From the NCBI GenBank assembly GCA_934047225.1, contig OW204000.1, forward strand, positions 16,944,001 through 17,008,000: a stretch of 64,000 bases of DNA. Direction: 5' to 3'. The notes beneath the pieces were generated by a model. The model was not told the DNA's origin, made no database searches, and saw nothing but the letters and a program-made list of their open reading frames with translations. Source of the stretch: Ypsolopha sequella (Eukaryota > Arthropoda > Insecta > Lepidoptera > Ypsolophidae). Numbering within the stretch: position 1 is the stretch's first letter; each line of letters opens with the position of its first letter. A program made the translations under genes and the position numbers. Below, piece by piece: positions 11,301 to 23,300 of the stretch.

Positions 11301-14300
11301 TGAAAAAACGGTGTTGTCAAGTGAGTTACCCCTAGTTTTGCTGAAAATTACATCTAATTCGAAAGATTTTCAATGGTCTGCTTATCTAATATTTTTATCT
11401 TGATTTTCAACACAAACACTTGTACCATTTGTTTCATAAAATATATTTATTGCACAATTCCCAACCGGTTTCGGAAATCAATCCATCTTCAGGGGATACT
11501 AGACACTTATTATTTTTTCAATGCAACTGCTCGTAAAGGCCCACTTTTTATGCATCAAAACCGAACAGAAAGTCGACTATTTTGCCCTAGGGCTTTATTA
11601 TTATTATTTTATTCTTTATTTATTACAATGGTTGGCTAACCTGCAACTTTTTCTGTGTACCATAAATTTTATACTTTTTTTCCACTGTTTAACGGCTCTG
11701 GTTACAGTCCTTTTGAGCCAATTACAATTTAAAGTTCACAAAATTATATTTGTTTTATTTCCTCACACTATGCATTGAAAAACGTAGTATGATACACGGG
11801 CGTAAGAGCAATAAATTACTCGGTTACGATTAAAACACTCGCTACGCTCGTGCTTTAAATCGTCCTCGTAATTTATTCCTTTTCGCCCTAGTAGCATAAA
11901 CTACTATAATATACGTGCAATAAAACGACAAACGTATGTCAACAATGATTGTAAGATGATGTTTATGTTTCATCAAGTGCCGACAAGTATAAATCATGAT
12001 ATTTTTATATTTAGGAAAAAAGGTACGCGTTAGACTTGCTCTTTTAAAAGTATAAGCAGTGTGGGTAAAAACTGACCCATCCAACCCCCCCTGCCCTCTC
12101 CCCCCATGTATACTTACGCATCAGCATCATGTAACAACGCGAGTATCGCCGGCAGTATCTGCGTCTCTATACAGTGCTCTTCGACATCCGTGACACTGAT
12201 CACTTCGCATATCAAGTTCGCGATGTACACCCGGATCGTGGCGCCACTCTGGCTCTCGCAACTGGTCGCTGTAACTGAAAACATAAATATTTTTTTTTTT
12301 ACTTTCTGTAAGCTTTTATTGATTTTATTTTGTTGAATCTAGCGTGCGTGGCAGTTATTTTATTGAATCTAGCGTGCGTGGCAGCGTTGTTCGCGAAGTC
12401 TTTTCTCTTGATACCTTGCGCACTCTTTTTTTAGAAATATTTTTTTTATTTCCTCTAAAAACTTAATTCTAAATTACATGATAAAAGTTAAGTTTAACAG
12501 TTTTTGTGCCAAAAGTGTAGACGAATGTGCTTTTATTATTTTAGATAAAATCAAAAAATTAATACGGGTTAAACATCAGAAATGTTATCTCGATTAATAA
12601 TAACCAAAAATAATGTTTGAAAACGCCCACAGTCTTGCCAAAACTGGTTTGCCCTGAAACAGGTTTTCAATTTTACGCCGACGACGAAAACGGCACGATT
12701 GTATTGTCCTCGCAAGTTTCATGGAGCGTGCACCTTATAGCGAAATGAAATAGCATGACATTTAGCCACGCCCACAACTGAGTTGGCTGCGTCATGACTA
12801 CCATCCTTCAGAACTATACAAGGTGACTTTTTGATCATCGTCCAAATTCATACTAGAGGCTTGATAAGTGATCAGTATCTTGGATCAGTAACAATTTTTG
12901 TGAAATTCGTATAATGAAATTTCCGCTTCCCATATAAATTCAGTTCCAGTCCCGAGTGAATCACTATGGGGAGTCGAAATTTCATTTTACGAATTTCAAC
13001 AAAATTGTTATTGATCCAGGATACTGATATACTGATACTGATACCAGTATGAATTTGGACGATGATCAAAAAATCACCTTGTATAGCTCAAAGTCGACCG
13101 ATTTACCCGTCATTACATTATACTAGAATAGTAAAGTAAACTCACATTCTCTAAGATGCTGTAGGTACTCGTTTAATCCATCAGACTTGTTCTTAGCGAC
13201 CCACTTGAGAGGCACCGAGAACACCTTCACGGGTAGCCCTCTTATACTACTATACATTATCCATCTGAAATACAAGAGCATAGTAATTGGAGCACTGATC
13301 AGATTGAATAAGCTATCCTACGAAATATATAATTCCTTCTTTACGAAAAACAAAGTTTTTAAATTAACCCCCGGTTTCTGAAAGGCCAATCAATGTTAAC
13401 AGTAGATTAAAAAATAATTATCTGCGGATTTAGCCAGTAGAAGTTGTAATTTTACATTGAAATAAAAAATTAACTAAGTTAATTATTGATTCATCACTAT
13501 TCAGACTTCATATATGCTTTATTTTCACCGTTATTTGCGGTTAAAGTTTTTTTTAATCTACTGTTAACTTTGATTGCCCTTTCAGAAACCGGGGGTAAAT
13601 GAGGAAGTCAAGTTATTTTATTTATCTGCTCCCATACAAGGCAATTGCAACATCAAAAACAGTTTTATAAGTACCTAAATTGTTTATCCGATGTTACATT
13701 ATTACATTATAACACCGCGATTCTGCGCTGCGCATGGCCTAATTTATTATAAACCCGCTAGAGAACCAATAAACAACAGAGATAAGTCCCGAGCTTATTT
13801 CTTAAGTCACGCCCCCTTTTTGCAACCCGCATTACCGAGACGACGCACCCGAGGTTCATGAACGAATGTTCCTCTTCTTATTTTTCGTGAAATTGTTAGT
13901 CGAAAATACAGGGTGGCCCAAAATAACGTTGACAAGAGTTGTTACGAAAAATTTTGACAACTTTATACGTGCATTAAATAAGGTTATAAGTTATAAAAAT
14001 ACACTTTATTTGATACAAGAATTCCTATTTGTCTTCAAAATAACCTCCTTTAGCGCGGTCTCAAAAAGACAAACGCTTGGTAAAATTTTCTACAATTTTC
14101 CGCACTTCCTCTACAGATATTTTGTCCCACTCCCGTGTAAGTGTTGCTTTTAGCTCATCAACACTTCTATGACGCGTAGCACAAGACCTAGCTTCTAAGA
14201 TAGACCATAAACTGTAATCCATAGGATTTAGATCAGGCGAGTAGGGGGGCCATTCTTTGGAGCTGATAAAACCAGGAAAATTGTCTTTGCACCACTGTTG

Positions 14301-17300
14301 AACACTTAAGGCCCTCCCTGTGGTGTGAGCTGGAGCGAAGTCTTGCTGAAATATTCATGGACGATTACCAAAGTGCTGTTGACTCCAAGGAAGGAGCACA
14401 TTTTCAAGAAAGTCTCGTCGGTAGTTTTCTTGGTTGATTTTGATACCCCTTTCTACAAAAATTAGGGAAATTTTGCCAGTGGCGCAAATCGCACCCCAAA
14501 CCATAACTGTTTCAACGTTTTGGCGATGTGGAACACATGCAGCAGCTCCAGGACGAGTGGAAGACCAGATCCTTTCATTTTGGTGATTATGGGCTTGTTC
14601 TATCGTTAATGATTTTTCGTCAGAGAATACGATATTTTCCCAATTTCACGCTGCGGAGCGTTGTTTAAGCAAACGACATCTCTCAAGTCGAACTTTTTTG
14701 TCTTTTTCCGTAAGCAATTGCGCTTTTCTCAGTTTGTATGGTACCAATTGCAGATCATGTTTCACTATACGCCGTATGGTGGAGCGACAAATCCCCAAGT
14801 CTCGAGACATTTTCCTCACATTGGTCTATGGATTATGCACTAATCTTTGTTTGATAATGTGTCGGTTCCTAGAAGTTCTAACAGTCCTCTTGCGTCCTCT
14901 TCCAGGACGGTCTTCGATGTTGCCAAGCTCGTTATAGCGTTTAATTTCTGCAGAAACTAACTGACGACTAACACCAAGAATCTTCACTATCTCACACTGC
15001 CTTTTTCCACGGTCATGTAATGAAATTATGGCTCCACGTTGCACTGACATAGCGAAATAAATATATTTTTTTCACTTTTTAGTAAACGAACTATGTTCAA
15101 AATGACGCCAATGAATGAGTATACATCAACAAAAAACAAAAGATAACGCAAACTATTACATTTTTGAAATTTTAACATTTTAATTTTGTCAAAGTTATTT
15201 TGGGCCACGGTGTATTATAAATAAAGACGATATTTTTGATGGTCATAGATAAAGTATTGTGTGCAACTGAAACTGAACATAATAGGGATAATGCCTGGGT
15301 AGTCAATAAATTTAAAAACATGTTAACGCAAAAATAATGCCTACTTATTTCATCAATTTTGCATAAAGTTCAATTTAAACTTTTTTATACAATGAAACAA
15401 TTTAGAAGTTATTCATTTGCCTTCTGCCAAAGTACAAAGTTATGACGTCACTTCTAAGTATTTTAATACAAAAAAAAAATCGTTTCTGACGTTTCATAAA
15501 AGGTTGCTGATTTGAGTAATAGTCATCATCCCTATTAGACATTGGGACACTCCCAAATGATGTTACAGTTGCCCAAAATACAATGAGCATTTTTCATTAT
15601 GTCAAATTTAGTGTTAAATAAGATTCCTAGATGGCACTGTTGTATTCTTTAGCAACAGAATCAAAGACAAAATTTGCACCGATTCCAAACAAACGAAAAA
15701 CCATTTTGACATTAATTGTCACGAAACACATTTTATCTATGGAGACATGGACAGCGCCATCTGGAGGAAAGCCAAGAACTAAGAAAAAAAACAACGAGAA
15801 AAACGCTCATTTTAGCATTTTGACGAAGCCGCGGGTTAAAGTTAATAACAGTGGAGATCACGGTGAGTTAAAAAGTTTGGACTTTGCCCTCCTTTCAAGA
15901 TGAACAGCGAAAATGTGCGCAAAAGATAGTTGTATGTTTGTCGCGCGCGCTTCGAGTATTTTTGTATAGCACTATTTTGAGGGGGCTGATTGCATTTTCC
16001 AACACTCAACATGTAGAGTATTTATGCATCTGTACAGTGTTTAGCTTGATGTGATCTCCACTGTACAAGACATAAACTTACTTCTGCAAAAACGCTCCCA
16101 GTTCCCCTTTATCTTCTAGCGCAGGTAAAATTGTGACCAAATAAATACCAACTATCACAGTACTATCCACATTTATGGCGTGTAGTTTCTCCATTTTTTG
16201 TTCCAATTCAGTTATTGTATCCAGAAATATATTTCTGAGTATGTTTCTTGTGAAATATAAACCGAAATTGTCAACATAACTATTGAATAGGGTTATCAGT
16301 TCGGAATAGACTGTTGGCTGGTTGAGACTCTTGCTATTTGTTGAGATTTCTAGTATTTGTTTTACACTGTAAAGAAAAATTTGTTTATTCGTACAAAATA
16401 ATATCTTTGGGAAAATTATATCTATAATATACAAGGTGTAACCATATTTGAAGAGCTTATTCAGTCAATGGTATAGAACAACTTTTAATATGGAGACAAA
16501 CCTGAAATCACAAAAAAAAAATCTGCCCTTCCATACATTTCGGCCGAGCGGCATTGCATTTTTCTATGAAACAGTTAATTTTTTTTTCGAGATACAGGGT
16601 TGGTTCCATAGTAAAAGTTGTTATACCATTGACGAAATAAGCTATTCAAATATGGTTACACCTTTCTGCTACATGTTGTATAAGGTCAAATTTAATCAAC
16701 TGCCCGAATTTATACTGGAGACTCGGTTAGTGATCAGGAATAAGGTTCAATGATACCCTTTCAATACCACAAAAAACAAAAACCCTAACGGACTGGGAAT
16801 TCTTAGTACAGACAGAACGAGAGCTAAAACTTATTTTTTTCGAATTTAACATTGTTTTTGATCACTAATCGAGTACCCAGTATGAATTGGGGCGGTTGAT
16901 TAAATTTCACTTTATATGTATGTAGAGTCTGCATTCTTGTGTGAACTTAAACTTAGGTTTCATAGTCTACGGAAACCTAGACACTTTTGATTTAATAACA
17001 AATGAGAATTTTTACCGTGATAATACAACATAATAAAGCCGATTCTGAAGGCTTTAATTTTAGTTTTAGTGCTGTCAAAACAAAATTATTTAACAGAGAA
17101 GCTAAATTACTTTGGAAAATTTTAAGTTTTGACAGTAATAAAACTAAAATTAAAGCCTTCAGAATCGGCTTTAATGTCACCTAAGCAGATATCATTTTTA
17201 AGGTTAATTCTAAACATATGAAGGGTAAGCGGGGAGAAAGGTCATTGTCAGTTTTTCACAAATTGAGTTAATAGCGCCATTTTTTTAAATATCTTGAGAA

Positions 17301-20300
17301 CAATGATTGAGCAAAAAAAAAACTAGAAAAAAATAAAACAGACCACAGAATATTAGCTTTTAAAAATATACCGGACTCAAGAAGCTTAAAAGCCGAACTT
17401 AAAAAAGGGTCATAATTAGAGCAAAAGCGAAAAAAATAATAAAAAATTGTCTATGAATATGGAGCTATGGGCTGATAGTAAAGTTTGCTTTTGAAGAAAA
17501 AAAAAACGGCAGATACAATAATTAACTGCGACAACAATAATTGCCCACTAAGAGTTCTTAAATAATAACGTCAGCAAGTTTTTTCTACTTATCTCAAAAC
17601 TACCTTTTGTTGACTATGATCCCTATTCCCGCTTACCCTTCATATGTATTACACGAATAATCAAATAATTTTAACTTTTAAATAGGAAACGGGACTTACA
17701 CATGAATAAACCAAGTCAACTCCTCCCACACAACATCAGGCTTCTCCTTAATTAAACTATTCATCGCCACCAACAAAGCTTTAACATCTCCACCGCCACA
17801 AACATAACATTGAACATCTAAGAAACTCTCCTGCTCCTGTTCTAAAGGAACCTCCTGATAATTCATTATCTCCATATCACAGCTGCTTACTTCTTTAACT
17901 ATTTGTACATTCACTACGTAGGTCAATTTCGATAGAACTAAAACTTTTAAAATGTCTAAGTATAACAGAACGCTTTTCCATTCTTTGTCGGCGCTCGATT
18001 TGCTTAAATTTGTTATGATTCTACTGCATAGGTCTGAAGAGAACTTCCCTGGAAAAGAAATAAAAGATTTTAGTAAGATTGCTGATAGATGCAGGTGGTA
18101 GAGCTGATGCCGGGCTCGACTGTGGAGGTACCACCATCTTACTTGGAGACCCCCTCGAAGTAATTCGGGGGAGAGTAAGAGGACAGCTCACAGACAAAAA
18201 ACCAGGAGGCCCACCATGCCTGGGACCGATGGATGGCGGTATATCCATCCCTAATAGCCTGCCTGCCTAGCGTGTGTGAGTATGGGCAATTTTTCCAGGA
18301 TGACCGCCGGGAGTGGCAAAGTCCTGGAAAGGCTTATGTCCAACAGTGGACGAACTAGGCTGATGGATGGATGGATTGAAGATTGCTGAATAAATAACAG
18401 GCACCAATGATGTACTTAGTCCTGCCATAAGTTGTATTACTGCTTTTAAAGAGAATTGCAAGGTTCCAAGGAAACCCTAGCTAGAACATCGATCTATATC
18501 CATAGGATAGAGACTAGAGTAAGTATCAAACTACAATAAACAATTGATTGTTATTTTATATCATAAAAAATTTACTTTTGAGCAAGTCTCAAAGTTGCAG
18601 ATTTTGGTTTTTAAAACACGAATGTGTTTTGGGTTTCTTATATTCCATTGATATGGACGAAAATGTGATGAAAGTTTGATCTTGATGCTTGTGATAAGAT
18701 AGAAAATGAAAATATATTTTTTAATACAAGCAATAAATCCTATAATTAATTTAAAAACTCGATAGAAAATAAAAAATGCTTTCAAGACATCCAACCATTG
18801 GGCGTGATGATGCAGTAAAATTGTCTCCCAAAAATTTACAAGGCCATTTTTTTGTATTCTAATATCGTTTGTCTAAGAGACAAATAGTCAGCTTTAAACC
18901 TCAACACAAATTCAAATTGTAAAAAATATAAGGCCAAAATCCCAAAAATTATGTCGCCTGTTTTAAGATATCGGCTTCGGACTGCTTCAAGAATAGTTTT
19001 GTTAAAATGATAATTTACTTTAAGCAGCTACAATATTTTGTATAGTGACATTAGCTCTCCAACAAATTCCATTAATTAATTTTACTAGATTCAGTCTGGG
19101 ATGAAAAATATCCAATTTAATGTGAGTCACAGAACTTTTAAACACAGAAAGTACTATTTTTTTAGGTTTATTTCGACCCACTTGTTGTCATCTTCAGTCA
19201 AATAAAGAACACATATTTGACATAATACACATGTAAATACATAAAAAAGACGTTTGACATGTAATTAAAACCTATTTAAAATAAATTTAAAAGTACTTAA
19301 AATAGATATAAATTGAGAAAGAAATTCATAAGAAACTAGCTCATCTTGACAGCCCTAAAAGGGTTGGACGATCAGAATGTTTTACGTAACAGCATATAAA
19401 ATGAAGTTATTTTGTCTGTGTATCTATCCTTGCGCTGCATAAGTAACGAAAACTACTGGTGGAATTGCACCAAATTGCAGGTATGATATCAGATGTGGAT
19501 CTCGGGAAATAATATTTGATGCCATCTCAAAATGCTTGTAGTGTATACAGTTACAGAATAAATAGATACTAGTATAAATAAATATTAGTTACCTGCTATC
19601 AAAGCACTCCTCGCCAGGACAGGCACAAAAATATTCACAGTATCCCTCACATTTTTCTCCACAGGATCTTTCAGGAATCCAAACATTATACTCTCCAATT
19701 GCCCATACTTATGTTCGGCCACCGGGCAAATTAAACAAGCCGATTTTAGACCTAAGCTCCTCACTTCCACTTCGCTAGATTCGCACATAAGTACTACCAG
19801 GCTAAGTAGGAGAGACGTGCAAAGTTCGATGGAGACGTAAGGGGCTATGGACACGCATATTTGACTGGCCAATATTCGTCGTTCGGATGATCTTGAGGTT
19901 AGAAGTTCTGCGATTGAAGAGAGCACCTCGCCACTTCCGCCCCATTTCACTATTAGACACGCCGCTAGAAGAGAAATGAGAAATTTAAATATCCTAAATT
20001 TCGGTATGAATATTTTCAATTATTACGGAAATTAGCACTTTATCCTCCCACGAATCGACGGATGAAGTCCGCGCTGGAACGGGAGTGGCAATTAGTTGTC
20101 TCGCTCAGAGCAACACACTTTGCCTTAGTGCGAGAGAGAAGATGTAGTTTGTGACGTAAATGCCCATAAGTTAGTATTAGTATTTGGAACTTTTATAGCT
20201 TTAATCATTAAGAGGCGTTGTTAAGCGCAAACCTCCATACAAACGCTATCACCACATTGTGGGGTGTCTATGGAATGTTATTATAATATTTTAGGATGAG

Positions 20301-23300
20301 TACATTAACATTATCTAGATCTATGTTTAAGTGGAATTAAAAATCGTGAAATTTGAGTAATATCTTAACAACAAACCCCTAAAATATGTAAATTTAACGG
20401 TTCTCTACCAAAAGTGTAGTCGAATGTGCTTTTATTGTTAAAGATAAAATCAAAAAATTAATACGGGTCAAACATCAAAAATGTTATCTAGATTAATAAT
20501 AACCAAAAATTATGTTTCAAAACGTCCATAGTCTTGGCAAAGTGTGGTTACAACTGAAACAAGTTTTCAATTTTGCGCCGACGACGAAATCGATACGATT
20601 GTATTGTCCTCACAAGTTTTATGGAGCGTGCACCTTATAGCGAAATGAAACAGCATGACATTTGGCCACGCCCACAGCTGAGTTGGTCGCGTCATGACGA
20701 CTTAACTAGATAGTTAACGAGAATTACCTGTTGTTAGATTTATGACTAGAAAAGACTTTATCACTGAAAAGTAACATTATTTAAAATAGTGTGTTTTAGT
20801 ACCGTTGGAACGAATTTTCTGATCTCTGTATTTCTTGTCCTAAAACATTGTGTTAAAAAAAAACAACAGGGAATTCTAGATATAATGTGTCAGATCAAAC
20901 TTATCTATATAAAAATAAGGCCATATATGAAAGAATGACCTTAGGAATATAATGCATAGTAGTTGAAAGCTGCGCCACGTCGCCAGGATGTAAACCTTTC
21001 CTTTAAAGCGGACTGTCTTCGCTTATCTGTAGCCGCCTGCATTAACTAATGAGCTGCGAGTATTTTGTTTCCTAGGAGTTCGACTCGTGGAATAGAGTAT
21101 AGCGTGTCCGGGATTATCTAAATTTCATTGTGTGCTCTATCTCTAGCCGCCTGCATTAACCAATGAGCTGCGAGTATTTTGTTTCCTAGGAGTTCGACTC
21201 GTGGAATGGAGTATAGCGTGTCCGGGATTATCTACATTTCATTGTGTGCTCATATAGCGTAGATGTTTCGTCAATAAACACTCACCTTCACAGATAATCC
21301 TGGTCTCAGCAGCGTCAGGTTTCTTCAAGAGCGTCAACAATAGCTGCAACAGTTTCGCACGCCTCGGTGTGACGTCACTCGCCGCTAGCAAGTGTATCGT
21401 GCACGCTATCAGTGCAGCCGCCTCGCAGCGACGCGACACTAGCGTGTGCGGGATTATCTACAACAAATGTTGAAACTTATATAATCGCCGCCTGTTTGGT
21501 GTAGTGGTTTGAATATATCGACCACTAAACCGGAAGCTGCGGGTTCAAATCCTGTAAGAGCATTAATTGATTAATTATAATGAATCAATATTTTGGCATC
21601 TGATTTAAACGTCTCAAAGTTTTTTTTATTTATTTAATATATGTTTAAGCTTGGCTCTCCCGCGCCTAATGGAAAGTGTCGATGAAAAAGCTGCTAGAAA
21701 TCGTGATAACACTCAAACTAATAATTTCTAACTGAAAATCGTCAGATCCTATGCAGAGCTACAACAGGCTTATCGTTTCAGACTAAAATCAAAGAAATCG
21801 ACCGAGAACTTAGAAAATGACAACCATTTGAAAATTGACGAAACCCCGTCACCGCCCAAGTCTGACCATGGTTCCATCTGTACCGGTAGTCCCACGACTA
21901 CCAGGGCATTCTTTTTCGGTCCTCTGGTTTCGGATTGTAGCATAAAATGCTATTTTTGATTTTTGTATGGGGATACAAAAAAAAATATATTTTTTTTTAA
22001 TTTTAATTTTTGCCGTGTTAGAGGCCATAGTAAAACGTATTGTGTGAAAATTTCAACTGGCTACCTAATCTATGTATAACAGCTGAAGCTGTAGACACTT
22101 GTGACAGACAAACAGAAAGCAGAGGCTTAGTATTAGGGTCCCGTTTGGCATCTTACGGATCCCTAAAAAGAAACCGTAATGAAACTGACCCTGAGCAGCG
22201 TGTCAGCGAGGAGCGTCAGCAGCACCGGTAAAGTGACAGGTTTGTCACTGTTGACCAGCTCCGTCAGCAAGTCGTTCGCCAGCGGCTCATTGATGTTCAA
22301 CGTCTCGCAGCACCAGTTCAGGATCGAGACCTTCAGGCTGTTCGGTAGACCGCTGGAAACACATACCGTGGGATTATATATATTTTTTCAACTACAATAA
22401 GCTAACGCATGGCTAGTCCAGTAAATAAAAGATTTGAGATCGAATTCAAAATTCAAATTCAAATTCAAATAGTTTATTTTGCAAAGCAGGTATAAATATA
22501 TACACTTTTTACACGTCAAATTTAATCTAATAAAAAAATAATAAATATACATGAACTAAATTAATGGTTTATTTAATTTACGTAGCAACATATATACGAT
22601 TAAAATGATAGGCAAAATATATATTATACAAGGTAAAATCGAATCAACCGCCTGAACCCATACCGGAGACCCGGCCAGGGACCAGGAACAAGGTTCAATG
22701 ATCACCAACCGAGCCCCCAGCACGAATTCAGGCACGAGCCCCCAGCACGAATTAAAGATACACTACTAAAATTACTTCGAAATAATGTTTTCATAGTATT
22801 TTCATATTATTTACATTCCCCCCGTTCCCCCCGAAGAACATATTTTTTTATACTTTACCAATGGGTGAAAAATGAGTGAAAAAGTGCTAAAGCGGTCTTT
22901 TTAAACTTTTTAACCCATTTTCTAACGAGGAGAACACTTGGCGCATCGTTTAAGTTACTCAAACCATAATGACTTCAAAATTTCTTCCGTGCTTTTTCGC
23001 TGAGTCACCGTTTTTAGGGTATTTGTAAACACATAGAATGCCCCCCCCCCCCGAGAAAACCCCTATAGTGTCTAAATTCCCAGGAGCCAGGCTATCGATT
23101 GACATACCCCCGCAACCCTCAGATTTTTTTGCGTTTACGCAGTAAGCTAACCAAGTATAAACTTTCTTCTGAGACAACCTGTATAATATTATTTATGTGA
23201 TCTTTGCCGTTTTTCCAGAACCAATACATGTATTCGGACATGCAGGTTTGTTATGTGTTTCTTCATGGCTTAGCAAGTACGGACGCTAGCATGACAGGCT

